Shown: positions 11,020 to 25,863 of the stretch, one piece after another
How the letters are laid out: each line of letters starts with the position of its first letter
Position numbering within the stretch: position 1 is the stretch's first letter
Assembly: GCA_947561395.2 (NCBI GenBank)
Contig: OX387182.1
Span: 6,186,595 to 6,250,594, forward strand
DNA length: 64,000 nt
Direction of reading: 5' to 3'
From: Buxus sempervirens
Lineage: Eukaryota > Streptophyta > Magnoliopsida > Buxales > Buxaceae
The notes under the pieces: generated by a model
What the model saw: the letters and a program-made list of their open reading frames with translations, nothing else
Database searches by the model: none
What the model was told of the DNA's origin: nothing
Position numbers and translations under genes: made by a program

Positions 11020-11350
11020 GGAAACTGGGTTTTAGTGTTACCTTTTAAGATAAACCCAAATTCAGTCACCTTTTTCTTGGTAATTGGAAAATAGTGATGC
11101 TTTCTCAAAATAATTGATTATGAATGTCATTTTATGGTTAAGGAGGATTTTTTCCAAAAATTCCCCCAAAGACTTTTTTTTTAACCCCATTAAGGCATTA
11201 AGAGATGATAATAAAGAAATTGCTTACAAGTGCTTTGAGGGCATTTTTGGAAGAAGTTCTCATCAAATAGTAAAATAACACTCAGTCATTCTCAATTATT
11301 TTGAAAAAATATCACTAATTTCTAATTACAAAAAATTAAGTGATTGAGTC
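11020..11350. mobile_element. Foldback MITE, copy 2
   Basis: Same family as 10470-10865: left CCAAATTCAGTCACC and AATAGTGATGC, right TATCACTAATTTCTAATTA and AAGTGATTGAGTCCGG, in inverted orientation. Confidence 0.55.
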
Positions 11351-12150
11351 CGGGGTGGAGGATAACTTTAACCTAGGTCTCCGGATGATACCTTGAGACT
11401 TATAAGATGTCATCTCCTTTCACTAAAAAATATGACAAATATAGAAACATATGTCTCCTTTGTAAGATGCCATCTTTATAAGATTATTTTTATTCTTGTA
11501 CAAGCAATTTTAAAAATGATAGACATTGGCAAGCAAGTATTCATCCAATTTTAAAAAAGAAAGTGAGGGTGCTTAATACCTCGCCTGACCCATAACAAAA
11601 CCTCATCAGTTTTATCAGTATTCATCCAATTTTTTTAATATTTTCATGAATTTTTTGGTGACAATCCACACATTAACTAACTTAACGGATGGTAATGACT
11701 CCAAATGAGACTAAAACTATTTATAGCATGATTTTCCATGGTTTTACACTATGATGCCCTGATATTAAATGCTATTAATGCTTGATTGTTCTATAGGGGA
11801 AAAGGAAGAATCATGAAGGCAAGTTTAGTGCATGTCATTCTGTAATTATAGTAAGATACTCTTTAATACTTTAAATCAAGGTTCAAAGTGCCAAATCTGA
11901 TGTAGGCCCCTGGTGCTATTTGTCAAAATTTTACTGAAACACCATTCGTGCCACTACATCTATTGTACAACCAAGTCAAAATATTTTATTAAACCTCAAA
12001 TATTAAAGGAAATCACACACATTGTAATGTTTAATTTGGAGTAAATTGAAAACACACCCAAAAAAAAATTTTAAAATTAAAATAAGCAAACACAACACTT
12101 AGAAGACAACAAAGTTTGAAGTAAACCCAACATTCTCAAACAATACAGAT
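11349..12150. repeat. SDC 3' flank, duplicated at 61280-62140 (part also at 55049-55345)
   Basis: This segment aligns with 61280-62140, for example TAACCTAGGTCTCCGGATGA, TTTTTGGTGACAATCCACAC and AATCATGAAGGCAAGTTTAG. It lies immediately downstream of SDC copies B and D, so the duplicated unit includes the SDC 3' flank. The first ~300 bp are also present at 55049-55345, beyond the 3' end of copy C. Confidence 0.8.
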
Positions 12151-12153
12151 GCG

Positions 12154-14696
12154 TCACTTATGCAAAGCACAAGCACAGTTGTCCTTCCCTATGTTAGATG
12201 CAATGCAAGGAGATCCAGTCTTCTCATCCTGGAACCAGGTTGAACGTTCCCGAATCAGCTCATTCAAGAAATTGTCAAGCTTCTCAATGGTAACATTGGG
12301 CATCACAACAACATGAGCAATGTTTCCTTCACAAGCAAGCTGCCACCCACGAACAAAATCTTCATCTTGTGGACGCTCAAACACAACAGTGTTGCTCAGC
12401 CCATTAAGCATGGCACAAATCCCAGCAGCTCGAAGCCTATCCTTCAGGTAATGAGCATTCCTAAGGCACTTTTGAACTTCTTTCTGGAGTCCCTTGTAAA
12501 CTTTAAGGTTTAAGGTGTACCAAAGAAAGATTGGAGCATGCCCATTTCGGCTGCCTGTTATGGTTGCATCCCTAGATGCAACATACTCAACATTCCTTGA
12601 AAGGAAATTTATGTGCTCTAATCTTGTTATTTGAACACCACAAGGCATTGGGCTTCCCACAAACTTGTGGCCAGAAACACTCACACTTCCAATGGGCTTC
12701 TTGAATGAAATCATTGGTGCCTGTTCATCACAGAGAACAGTTAATTAACAGTAAAAAGAAATAAATTCAGCAAAATAAAAAAGGGCAAAAAGAAAAGAAA
12801 AGAAAGAAAGCCATATATAGCTGTTATACCACCAGTTGTACTAATAAGTAGTAAGCTTTTTAGAAATTAGAGTACATACAGAAGATAGTTAATGATCCAT
12901 CATTCCATCTTTAGTCCTTAAAATTTTGCATTCATTGGCCCATCTGAATGATTATCACATGCAACACAAGCAAGTCTAACCAATCAGGAAAATCTCAAAC
13001 TATGAAAGGGGCACAAGACAAGGTGAGTTGAAAAACCTCCTAAATCTTAATATCGACAGCAGGAGGGCCAGAAGATCTTCCCCATGTACTTACACGTTCA
13101 ACAAAGGGCATCATGAGACCAAACAAAGCTCCATCACAGTGGATGTAGAATCTGTCATGTGTTAGCCCAGCTTCTTCAAGGGTTTGAATAACAAGATCAA
13201 GATCGTCGATTGCTCCTTTAACTGTTGTTCCTGCAATAGTTAAAGAGTCATTTGTGAAACATCGATCAAATCAATTCTTTTCACACACGGACACAGAACT
13301 AGAAAGGTAGAGAGAGAGAGAGCATATATACGTACCTATGTTAACATTGACGATGGCTGGTTTATCCTTGTGACGGAGAAGTTTTACCTTAAAATCTGCA
13401 CAATCAATCTCACCTGAGACTAGAGTATCGATCATGACACATTCCATTCTACCGGTACTGTTTGTGAACGTTGGGCTCTATTAATTTACCGGTAAAAGAT
13501 GAATTACCAGCGATAAGCCACTTACTGTCGGAAAGCACTTTAAAATGACACATCAAGACGAGTAACAGTCCATGAAACTGCAGAGCATGGACAGAAAAAT
13601 GGATATTTCTTTCCATAATCTATCGTTATTATTGAGATACCATAATTAATCCCCACTAATTAACAAGCGAACAACAAAAACAATATAAACAAAATGCCTT
13701 ATATCTATGCATAACTCGATCCCAAGGGGTGAACAATATAAACTAATGTCACTTAAGTATATAAATATAACTGAATGAGGTTGATTACAAGCTTGGTAGT
13801 TACTAGTTACAGCTAATATTTGGAGCTTTTGTAAGATTGTAAGAAGTGTAGTAAAAAGAAGAGAAAAATCCCATCCTTTGTTTTTTAATACATATGGCAT
13901 GATCCCATAGGATCTCACCTGAACTAGGCTGTCACATGGAATAGAGTGGCTATAAACCAAATGAAAGGAAAGTGTAACACCCCGATCCCTATAGCAAGTA
14001 TGTTGTCCCCGTTGGCCCAGCGGGTCTCATGGTTTTGCTCTTGGGACGGGTTTATCCTAAAAGGTTTCATTGCTTAAGGGTGTAATAATATATATATACC
14101 TTCAGCTTCTCCTCTTCGAACAATTTGGGATCAGGATCTCGTAGAAAGTGATGAAAATGATGGAAAATTAAGCGTATTTGTATTTCCATTATGACTGAAC
14201 AAACACAATCCTAATGGAAAAGCCCTATCTCTAATGAGAAGATTTCATGCAAGAAGATACAAAGGAAGGAAACATGAATATGGGAAAAGAAAAGAGACGG
14301 AAACAAAATTTAAAATCAAAAATGAAAAAGAAAAGAAAATAAAAAAGAAAAAGCATGCATGCATGATTAGAGCTAGACATTTTCCATACCTAAATGGTGC
14401 TTCGTTCTGTCAATTAGAAATTTTTGGCATCTTGCTAATACATTGTCCATATAGGCTTCTCTGTCTCTAGTGACCTCGTCATCTGCATCAGGCTCCGTGA
14501 CAGCAAGGCGCGTCGTATGACCATTTCTTCCAAGCACAGTTTTCTTCTCTTCACCATCGACAGGCGAATCCTTATCAACCTCTAGCGGTAAAGGCTCCGA
14601 AACCACTGCAGTTGGATCAAAATCCTGCAGCAGCGGCTCAACCTTACAATCTAATTCTAAACCAGAAGACTTATCAACTTCACAGTCTCTACCCAT
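12154..14696 (-). pseudogene. Serine decarboxylase copy B, internally deleted
   Basis: Minus-strand exons: 14696-14390 (exon 1, [20 protein letters not shown] ... [10 protein letters not shown]), a partial exon 3 at 13450-13336 ([20 protein letters not shown]), exon 4 at 13230-13094 and exon 5 at 12720-12154 ending CACALHK and a stop. Exons 1, 4 and 5 keep open frames and normal splice sites. Exon 2 and the first part of exon 3 are missing: alignment to the intact copy ends abruptly at 13450 and resumes in intron 1 at about 14262, with unrelated DNA between. PLP-dependent SDC turns serine into ethanolamine; without exon 2 the substrate pocket and part of the PLP site are gone. The C-terminus shows the ancestral ending that copy C has lost. 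Confidence 0.85.
13451..14261. other. Unrelated DNA replacing SDC exon 2 in copy B
   Basis: About 0.8 kb with no match to SDC. It contains TGTAACACCCCGATCCCTAT at about 13974, a sequence type that often begins plant LTRs, but no matching end was found. Confidence 0.4.
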
Positions 14697-15690
14697 GATT
14701 CCTCAAGTCAAAATAAAACCAAGCTCCAGTAGTCCCTAGATCTGCTAGTTCACGTTGTTCCCCTCCTCAGGCTCCTAATTAAGAAGAACGATCTTCAAAT
14801 AAGAACGAGAGATCAAGGCAGGAAAAAATTACGTTGAACTATGCACTTAAACTAAATGATGAGTGTGGAAATGCAATTGATATTGATGAACTGGTGTGGT
14901 TCAGCGTCAACAAAGAAGGAAAAATGGGTAGCGTTAACAAAAGAAGGAAAAATGGGTACGTGACGGATCGTTAAGGGATGGAATTGTTGGGGCAGCTGAA
15001 AGAGCTTTTATAGATTACAGGGGATAATGTCAAGAAAAATGTGGGTAGCGTTAACAAGCATGTGCGAACAGACAAAATGCAGGAAAGTTGAGAAAAATGT
15101 GGGTAGCGTTAACAAGCATGTGTGAATTGACAAAATGCAGGAAAGTGAAGAAAAAAAAGCGCCCAGGATCCTCTGTGATATATATGTAAAAGGAATCAGT
15201 TATATTTTCAATAAGCATAAGTGGGGTGGCTGCAGGTAATTAACATTCCAAGATATGAAGAGATCTACTTTCTGATAATTAAGGATTCACGCGTATGACG
15301 TATGGAGTATGTGAACTTCCCTAAGAGTAAAATGAATCATTTTTTAAATGCACACGTGGGTGGCTAGTAAATTTAAAAAAAGAGAAATACTTACTTTCTA
15401 ATAATTAACCAAGGATTCATGGACTCATGACCAAGGATTTGGTCGGTGTAACCGTGTAACATGTGTAAATATTAAAACACCCTTCCTTCCAAAAGCTTAA
15501 GCTAATAATAGGGGTGAACTTTATATATTTAATTATATTTCTAACACTCCTCTTATGCATAGGCTAGACTTGAATCCACTAGCAGAATGAACGTGCAGTA
15601 CTGCACTTATTAGAAATTGTAATTGATCTTATTCGGTTAGAATTTAAGGCCTTTACATTATAAGTACAAATATTTAAATCAGACCCTAGA
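14697..15690. other. Intergenic DNA
   Basis: No coding sequence recognised. A short direct repeat (GTGGGTAGCGTTAACAAGCA) occurs twice around 15040-15120. Confidence 0.4.
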
Positions 15691-15697
15691 TAAGGAG

Positions 15698-15753
15698 GAT
15701 TCGAGGTATTGGATTTTTTTTTTTTTTTTTTTGATATTGATTCGAGGTATTGG
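15698..15753. mobile_element. Tail-only retroposon insertion (poly-T flanked by a 15-bp duplication)
   Basis: GATTCGAGGTATTGG occurs at 15698-15712 and 15739-15753, separated only by a T-rich 26-mer. This is what target-primed reverse transcription leaves when it aborts right after copying a poly-A tail. Confidence 0.65.
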
Positions 15754-15927
15754 TTAAAATCGGGAAATTGAACTGAACCAATTTACAATAAAATTTGGGT
15801 TTGTAATATACACATGGTGGTTCAGCTTCCTACTTTCTCTAGACTTAACAAAAGGCCAAATTAAGGGAGTTCGGATGTGGTTTTAGAAATTATTAATAAA
15901 AATTAGAATCTAAGAAGGTATAAAATA

Positions 15928-16278
15928 AGGAGATTATTCTGTGGGTTGAAGTTCAGGGCGTTCTGCTTTGATTCCGACTACACCTCTACTGTTTTCTGGA
16001 TCCAGGAAATATTTAACAACTGTGTTGAGGACTGCAACCTGTAAATTAACTACAACCTCTTATTGCTTAACACAGTGCATTTTATTTTATATTATCTTAT
16101 CTTTTTTGGGAAAAAAAAATACTTTAATCTTAAGGGTAATACACCTGCCTTTTCTTTTCCTCTTTGAAGAATCAGAAAAGGAAAATAAAGATCAGAAAAA
16201 TAAATAAATAAAGACTTATATTCCTTAATTAGGTCATATGTTTATCATGAATACGTGATGGCTTCTCTTTCTTCATCG
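15928..16278. repeat. Duplicate of the PORR gene 3' flank
   Basis: Aligns along ~350 bp with 38134-38488, downstream of the WTF9-like gene (shared AGATTATTCTGTGGGTTGA, TTTTCTGGATCCAGGAAA, ACTGTGTTGAGGACTGCAAC). The gene body is not duplicated here. Confidence 0.8.
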
Positions 16279-17816
16279 TCATCATTCATGGTCATTTTCC
16301 ACTTTAGTTCTGCCTATTTCTCTTCACTAGTAAATTATCTCAATATCCAATTAACTGTTTATTTATGTAGGAAGATTTTTGTAAGCACAGGATATTGTTT
16401 GCTATATGTGGTGAGGGATTGGTGTCCATCTAAAGAGAACTTGTGCCATCTGAAAAAAATGAATTTACTTGACAAGGAAGTGTATCTAACATCTTGTGGT
16501 TTTAGTTCCATCTTTATAGCAACCTCACATTCATCATCACTTCACTTCCTTACATTATCAATATCTCCATTTCAGCTCCTGTGGTGACTGATGCGTCCGT
16601 ACAATAAATGGATGGTTTGTGATATTTAGGGAGTGTTAAAGACCGGGGTACTCCTAGAAGAATAGAGATAACAAATGCTACGGTTACTATTATTTACCAG
16701 TAGGGGAATGCATGCTATATGTGTGGCAAAAGAATTAGAAACAAGTAAGGGTCTTTTGGGAATAAAATGTTATGTGGGTAGTTAGTTATGATACTGATAC
16801 AATGGTGGTAACAAATCTTGGTACTGGAGTAAATTGGAAAAAAAAAAAATTAGAGGGTGTTTTGGGTATAAAATGACAAGAATAAAAGAGGGGATCGGAT
16901 TTATATAATAGTATAAATAATTATAAATATCACCATGGTATTACAGTCTACACATCAGATTAAGCGGCCCGTTGGGGCATGACATCTTCTATTGCATGGA
17001 GCAACTCTAGGGCCAATGTAGGCCATTCATTTGACAAGGAATCCTCTAGATTGGTTTAGTGTGTAATATTCCAGCCAATATAATAATTTTGACTTAGTTT
17101 AATAGATCTGATAAACTTCAAAAGAAATTGTCTAATTTCTTAATAGCTTTTAAATTCTTTGCAGTGAAAGACCTAAGATATAGGGAAGATCTTTTTTCAT
17201 ATGTCAAATTAGGCCGAAACCTAGTGTGAAGTGGGTTAGTTTGGAAGGACTCCTTATTATTATCAAGCAACCCAATTGATAATTATTTAAACTTATTATT
17301 TTAAAAAAAAATTAGAAAATAAGTGTTTTAAGTTTTTTAATTTTAAAATAGAAAAAAAAAAGGTAATCATATGCTAAGATCCATAACCTAGAAAAGAATT
17401 GAATCATATATTTATTTTTGCTTACTATTTTAAAAGTTAAAAAATAGTAAAGAAAGTTCATTCAAGTGAACAATTGTTAATTACGTATATCATAATATAT
17501 GATATAAATATAAAACTTTGAGAGAATTATAATTATACCCCTGAGGTTTGTCACTTACGCACAGAGCCCCTAGCATTTGTAATATGGCCAAAGCTTCACT
17601 TGACATATACATAAATGGTCACAAAACCCTCCTTCCAAGGATCATATACCTAAATTGCCCTATATGTTTTAATAGAATACTTTATCTTATATGCTAAATG
17701 ACAAAATTATTTTTATATATGCATTTATAAGAAAGCTTTTAGAGTGAGTAAATGGAGAAAGTTTGGAAGTTTATTTTTGTTAAGTCTTGGTTACTTCCAT
17801 TAATTCTTCAACATAA
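16279..17816. other. AT-rich intergenic DNA
   Basis: No gene recognised. 17530-17560 carries TACCCCTGAGGTTTG, a motif common at plant MITE ends, but no partner end was identified. Confidence 0.4.
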
Positions 17817-18802
17817 ATTTGATATTTTTTGGCTTATTTTGGCTTTCAAATAAATTTAATCTTGAGAGGTAATTCAACATTTTTAATGTTCTTGAACTAA
17901 CAAAAGGGACCTTTGTGACCATTTGTGTAAATATAAAGAGAAGATTTGTGTACTTTTAAAATGTCACGGAGTGGGTGTAAATAAATAGACTTTGACATTT
18001 AATAGAAGGTCATTGTCGACATTTGTGACCATTTGTTATACAAGGTCATTGTCGACATTTAATAGAAATAAATAGACTTTGACATTAATTAGGAGTGTAA
18101 CTGCAACAATTATAATAAACATAAGGATATAGATATAAATACAAAAATCTACTATAATGTAGAGGCATATATGGATAAGTCCTTGTTTTTTAGAAGAAAT
18201 CCTACACATGCCCATACAAAAGTCATGTGTGCAGACCACAACGTTTACCACAAAACAAACATTTGTGCAACAAAAACAGAAAAAAAAACATTTTGTATAA
18301 AAAAGCAAAAGTCTATCTCTTTCCCTCGAGAAAAATCAGCAACATAGAATTAAGAGATTAAATCTTGACCGTATCTCGGGAACAATTTGGTGAACATTTA
18401 ACGAGATGGGTAATTGAGATCTTGTGGGACCTTTATCTACAACTTTATATGAAGCCTGCATTGAGATCATACCATGTGTATTGTAAATGACATATCTGTA
18501 AATTTTTAAACAATCCTGTGAAAAACTGCCAATAAGATTGTAGATAAATGTACTACAAGATGTGAACTGTGAATTGCCGGTTGGCATCCCCAAAAGCCGC
18601 AATCAGAAATCTTGGAACATACGGCAGCCAGTAAGACAGAAGAGGTCTTGTCCTAGCGACCAAAATATGAGAGGACAACAACGTTCCATTTCAACTTTCA
18701 ATGACCTTCGTAATTACTTGTCGCAGGTAGAACTACAGAAGAGAAACAAAAGATTCAGTCGTGATAGTTGTGCCAACAGAATTTCCTCCCATTTTATGTC
18801 TT
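17817..18802. repeat. Tandem duplication upstream of GLR, copy 1
   Basis: About 985 bp repeated directly in 18804-20998. Shared stretches include TTGGCTTATTTTGGCTTTCA, AAGGTCATTGTCGACATTTA, TGAAGCCTGCATTGAGATCA and AAGATTCAGTCGTGATAGTT. No coding function seen. Confidence 0.85.
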
Positions 18803-18803
18803 G

Positions 18804-20998
18804 ATATTTGGTATTTGGCTTATTTTGGCTTTCAAATGAATTTAATCTTGAGCGGTAATTCAACATTTTTAATGTTCTTGAACTAATAAAAGGGGCCTTT
18901 GTGACTATTTGTGTAAATATAAAGAGAAGTTTTGTGTACTTTTAAAATGTCACGGACTGGGTGTATTGTTCCTAAAAAATGTTCTTATGTTATACAAGGT
19001 CATTGTCGACATTTAATAGAAATATATAGACTTTGACATTAGGAGTGTAACTGCAACAATTATAATAAACAGAAGGATATTGATATAAATACAAAAATCT
19101 ACTAGGGGCACATATCGATAAGTCCTTGTTTTTTAAAAGAAATCCTACACACAGGGTGGCTCAAACTTTTTGGGGGCTATGGCAAGTTCATAAAAATGAG
19201 GTCCTTTAATTATAAGGCGGCTCAAACTTGGTTCTTCACCAAATATCTTTTGATTCGAATTTTGTTCACTTTTATCAACAAGGCATTTGCTCAAGGCCCC
19301 TCTTTGAGATTCTACTAAACTTAATTTCTATTTTTTTTTTTCTTAAGTTTTTCATATCCAGATACATATTTTCCACCCGTCATCTCTCAAATATTAAAAA
19401 CGAACAATAAATAGAAGAATATAAAGTATTTTCTAACGAGTGATGGAAATCAAATGATTAACTTCTGAATAAAATGTAACTTGAATAAGAAATATTTTCT
19501 AACAAGTCATGGAAATCAAATGATTAGAAGAAGTAATTTCGAACAAGTGATAAGAACCTGAAATATCTGAATAAGACTATAAAGAATGAATCTCAAGTAG
19601 CAATATTGTAGATTTAGATTATAAATTAGAATAGAATTTGAGCAGTAGATAAATCAGACGAGAAATATAATAAAGAACAAGATCAAACGAAATAACAATT
19701 GCACTCACGATAAACAGAAAAATGATATTCAAAACAATAAATAATGAAATCTAATATGTACGTGCAATAAAAACTTATCAATCTAAAACCGAGACAAGGC
19801 TTTTAAGCCTTTTTGCTTAAATTGATTAGTGCCCCCTATTGGTACTTTGCCTCAGTGCATGGGTAATGACACATTTACTTCTAGCATTCAATGGTTGGAG
19901 ACCTCTTCCGATAAGTCAGTAATGTGCACTCGAATACCAGTTTAAAGACAAACTCAATAGCAATGTCACTCTTTGATTTGAGAAGCAAATAAGAAGGAAA
20001 GATTAGAAATGTGACACTTTGATTTCAGAAGCAAATAAGAAGAGAAGATATGTGTGAGAAAAATGGGTGTTTTGTTTTTCACAAAAGATAGAAACCCTGA
20101 GTCCTCTTTTCCCTTTTTTAAAAACAAGAGAGAGAGAGAGAGAAAGAGAGAGAATGTAATCGGTTTCTTTAAAAAATGAGAGAGAGAAAGTAATCGACTT
20201 TGTTTGTTGCACATGTTAGTAATAACGGTAATAAAGAGAAAAAGTCAAACAAAACAATGTAAATAATAACTGTAATAAAGAAAAAACGTTTAAAAAATTG
20301 GGGGCTTTACTCCTTAGGTGGTAGCTTAGTGAGGGGTGGGGTTGGTGGTGTGGGGGGTCTTCATAGTTGGGGGGGCCTTTGGCGGTGGCCTTAATGGTCT
20401 ACCCCTTTGAGCCGCCCCTGCCTACACATGCCCATACAAAAGTCATGTACGCAAACCACCATGTTTACCAAAAAACAAACATTTGTGCAACAAAAATAGA
20501 AAAAAAAACATTTTGTATAAAAAAGCAAAAGTCTATCTCATTCCCTCGAGAAAAATCAGCAACATAGAATTAAGAGGTTAAATCTTGACCGTATCTGGGG
20601 AACAATCTGGTGAACATTTAACGAGATGAGTAATTGAGATCCTATGGGACCTTTGTCTACAACTTTATATGAAGCCTGCATTGAGATCATGCCATGTGTA
20701 TTGTGAATGGCATATCTGTAAATTTTTAAGCAATCCTTTGAAAAACTGCAAATAAGATTGTAGATAAATGTAATACAGGATGTGCACTTTGTAATCAGAA
20801 ATCTTGGAACATACGGCGGCCAGTAAGACAGAAGAGGTCTTGTCCTAGCGACCAAAATATAAGAGAGGACAACAACGTTCCCTTTCAACTTTCAATGACC
20901 TTTGTAATTACTTGTCGCAGGTAGAACTACAGAAGAGAAACAAAAGATTCAGTCGTGATAGTTGTGCCGACAGAATTTCCTCCCATTTTATGTCTCGT
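18804..20998. repeat. Tandem duplication, copy 2 (split by a hAT element)
   Basis: Copy 2 occupies 18804-19151 and 20421-20998. It lacks about 30 bp that copy 1 has near 18570-18600. The interruption is the hAT element at 19152-20420, so the insertion came after the duplication. Confidence 0.85.
19152..20420. mobile_element. Non-autonomous hAT element
   Basis: Terminal inverted repeats CAGGGTGGCTCAAAC (left) and CAGGGGCGGCTCAAAG (right end, reversed) are bounded by a perfect 8-bp target duplication CCTACACA (19144-19151, 20421-20428). The undisturbed target is visible in copy 1 of the tandem duplication near 18200. At 1269 bp it encodes no recognisable transposase. Confidence 0.92.
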
Positions 20999-21403
20999 AT
21001 TTACCGTTTTCAAAACCAATCCATAACCCGTGGGACCACCACCACCACCCATTTCATAATCTTGATGCGGCTGAGTTCATGGCCAATATGAAGAGAGATG
21101 GTGCTCTTTAATTTACAGGACTTTCAAAGGGGAAAGTGATCTTCTTCAAAGGTATTAGAAATACGATGATGGCGTCAGTCTGAGCCATTCCATTGTAGTG
21201 TTTCCGACTCATAAACCACTAGCGTTACACCAATTGCTGGGATCCCAATTCAACAAGTTGGATTTATTTTAACCCGCAAGTGGCCTGATTCCAGTCTTTC
21301 AAATGCAGAGTGGTTACTGCTGTGGCTAGTACTGATTATTTAATAACATGTAAGTTCAAGTGTTTTTTTTCCCTTTGGATTTGCCATTAAAGCTCATAAG
21401 GAT
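20999..21403. other. GLR 5' flanking region
   Basis: About 400 bp before the GLR start codon. No coding sequence; a T-rich run precedes the ATG near 21364-21376. Probably 5'UTR and proximal promoter. Confidence 0.4.
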
Positions 21404-25162
<3,759 letters not shown>

Positions 25163-25503
25163 GTTGATTGGTAAATTATTTTGGGAATCTAATTTCAATG
25201 TTCTTTTTTTCTTTTTCTTTTTAATGTAAGCGATTTTAGAAGTCATTTATAACTAGAATGGATGAAGAATGGAATATGCAGCAAATGTAAGATATGGCAA
25301 AAGTATTACTCATTCATGTTATTTAACCAGAGTTTTATTAATATCCATTTAATCCTACAAGTTTGATTATAATTATTTCGTTATTACATATCGCTTTGTA
25401 TTAGTTTGCTGAGACATGATGTCCGACGAGGTGCATGATTGCAGATGCCTGCATATCGATGCGAGTCCTACAATTTCTTTAGGACGCAAATATGTAGTAA
25501 CAG
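25163..25503. other. GLR 3' flank
   Basis: No gene. Probable 3'UTR and downstream DNA, with a T/C-rich stretch at about 25204-25222. Confidence 0.4.
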
Positions 25504-25857
25504 CCAAGGTTTTAAGTTTCGGTGCTGCTGGGCGTGCCGCCCAAGGCACCGAACGGCATTTCGGGGGCACGCCGCTGGAAAATTTTTAATGGGCAAAAAA
25601 AATAAAAAATTATGTTTGTTTGGATTTCGGCGAAATTTCAACGGCACGCCGCTCCGTTTCGCCGGCATATCGCCCGTTTCACTAAAAAAATGTATATTTT
25701 TTTCTCTGTTTCGCCCATTTCGCCTGTTTCAGTTCGTTTCGCTCGGCACGCCGCCCGTTTCGTTCGAAATTTCGGTCCATTTCGCCAACGATGCAAATTG
25801 ACGATTTCCCCCAGCGAAATGCATCACTGGGGGCATAAAAGAAACTGTAAACCTTGG
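25504..25857. mobile_element. MITE with CCAAGGTTT ends
   Basis: Inverted ends CCAAGGTTTTAAGTTTC (left) and CCAAGGTTTACAGTTTC (right, reversed), with short flanking TAACAG on both sides (25498-25503, 25858-25863). The 354-bp body is rich in TTTCGCC/CGCCGT motifs, hence the spurious Arg/Phe-rich open frames. The duplication length does not settle the superfamily. Confidence 0.75.
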
Positions 25858-25863
25858 TAACAG

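Noticed and set aside
13974-14095. TGTAACACCCC-type LTR start inside SDC copy B
   Set aside because: No matching end, second LTR or target duplication was found, so it is only mentioned in the description of that segment.
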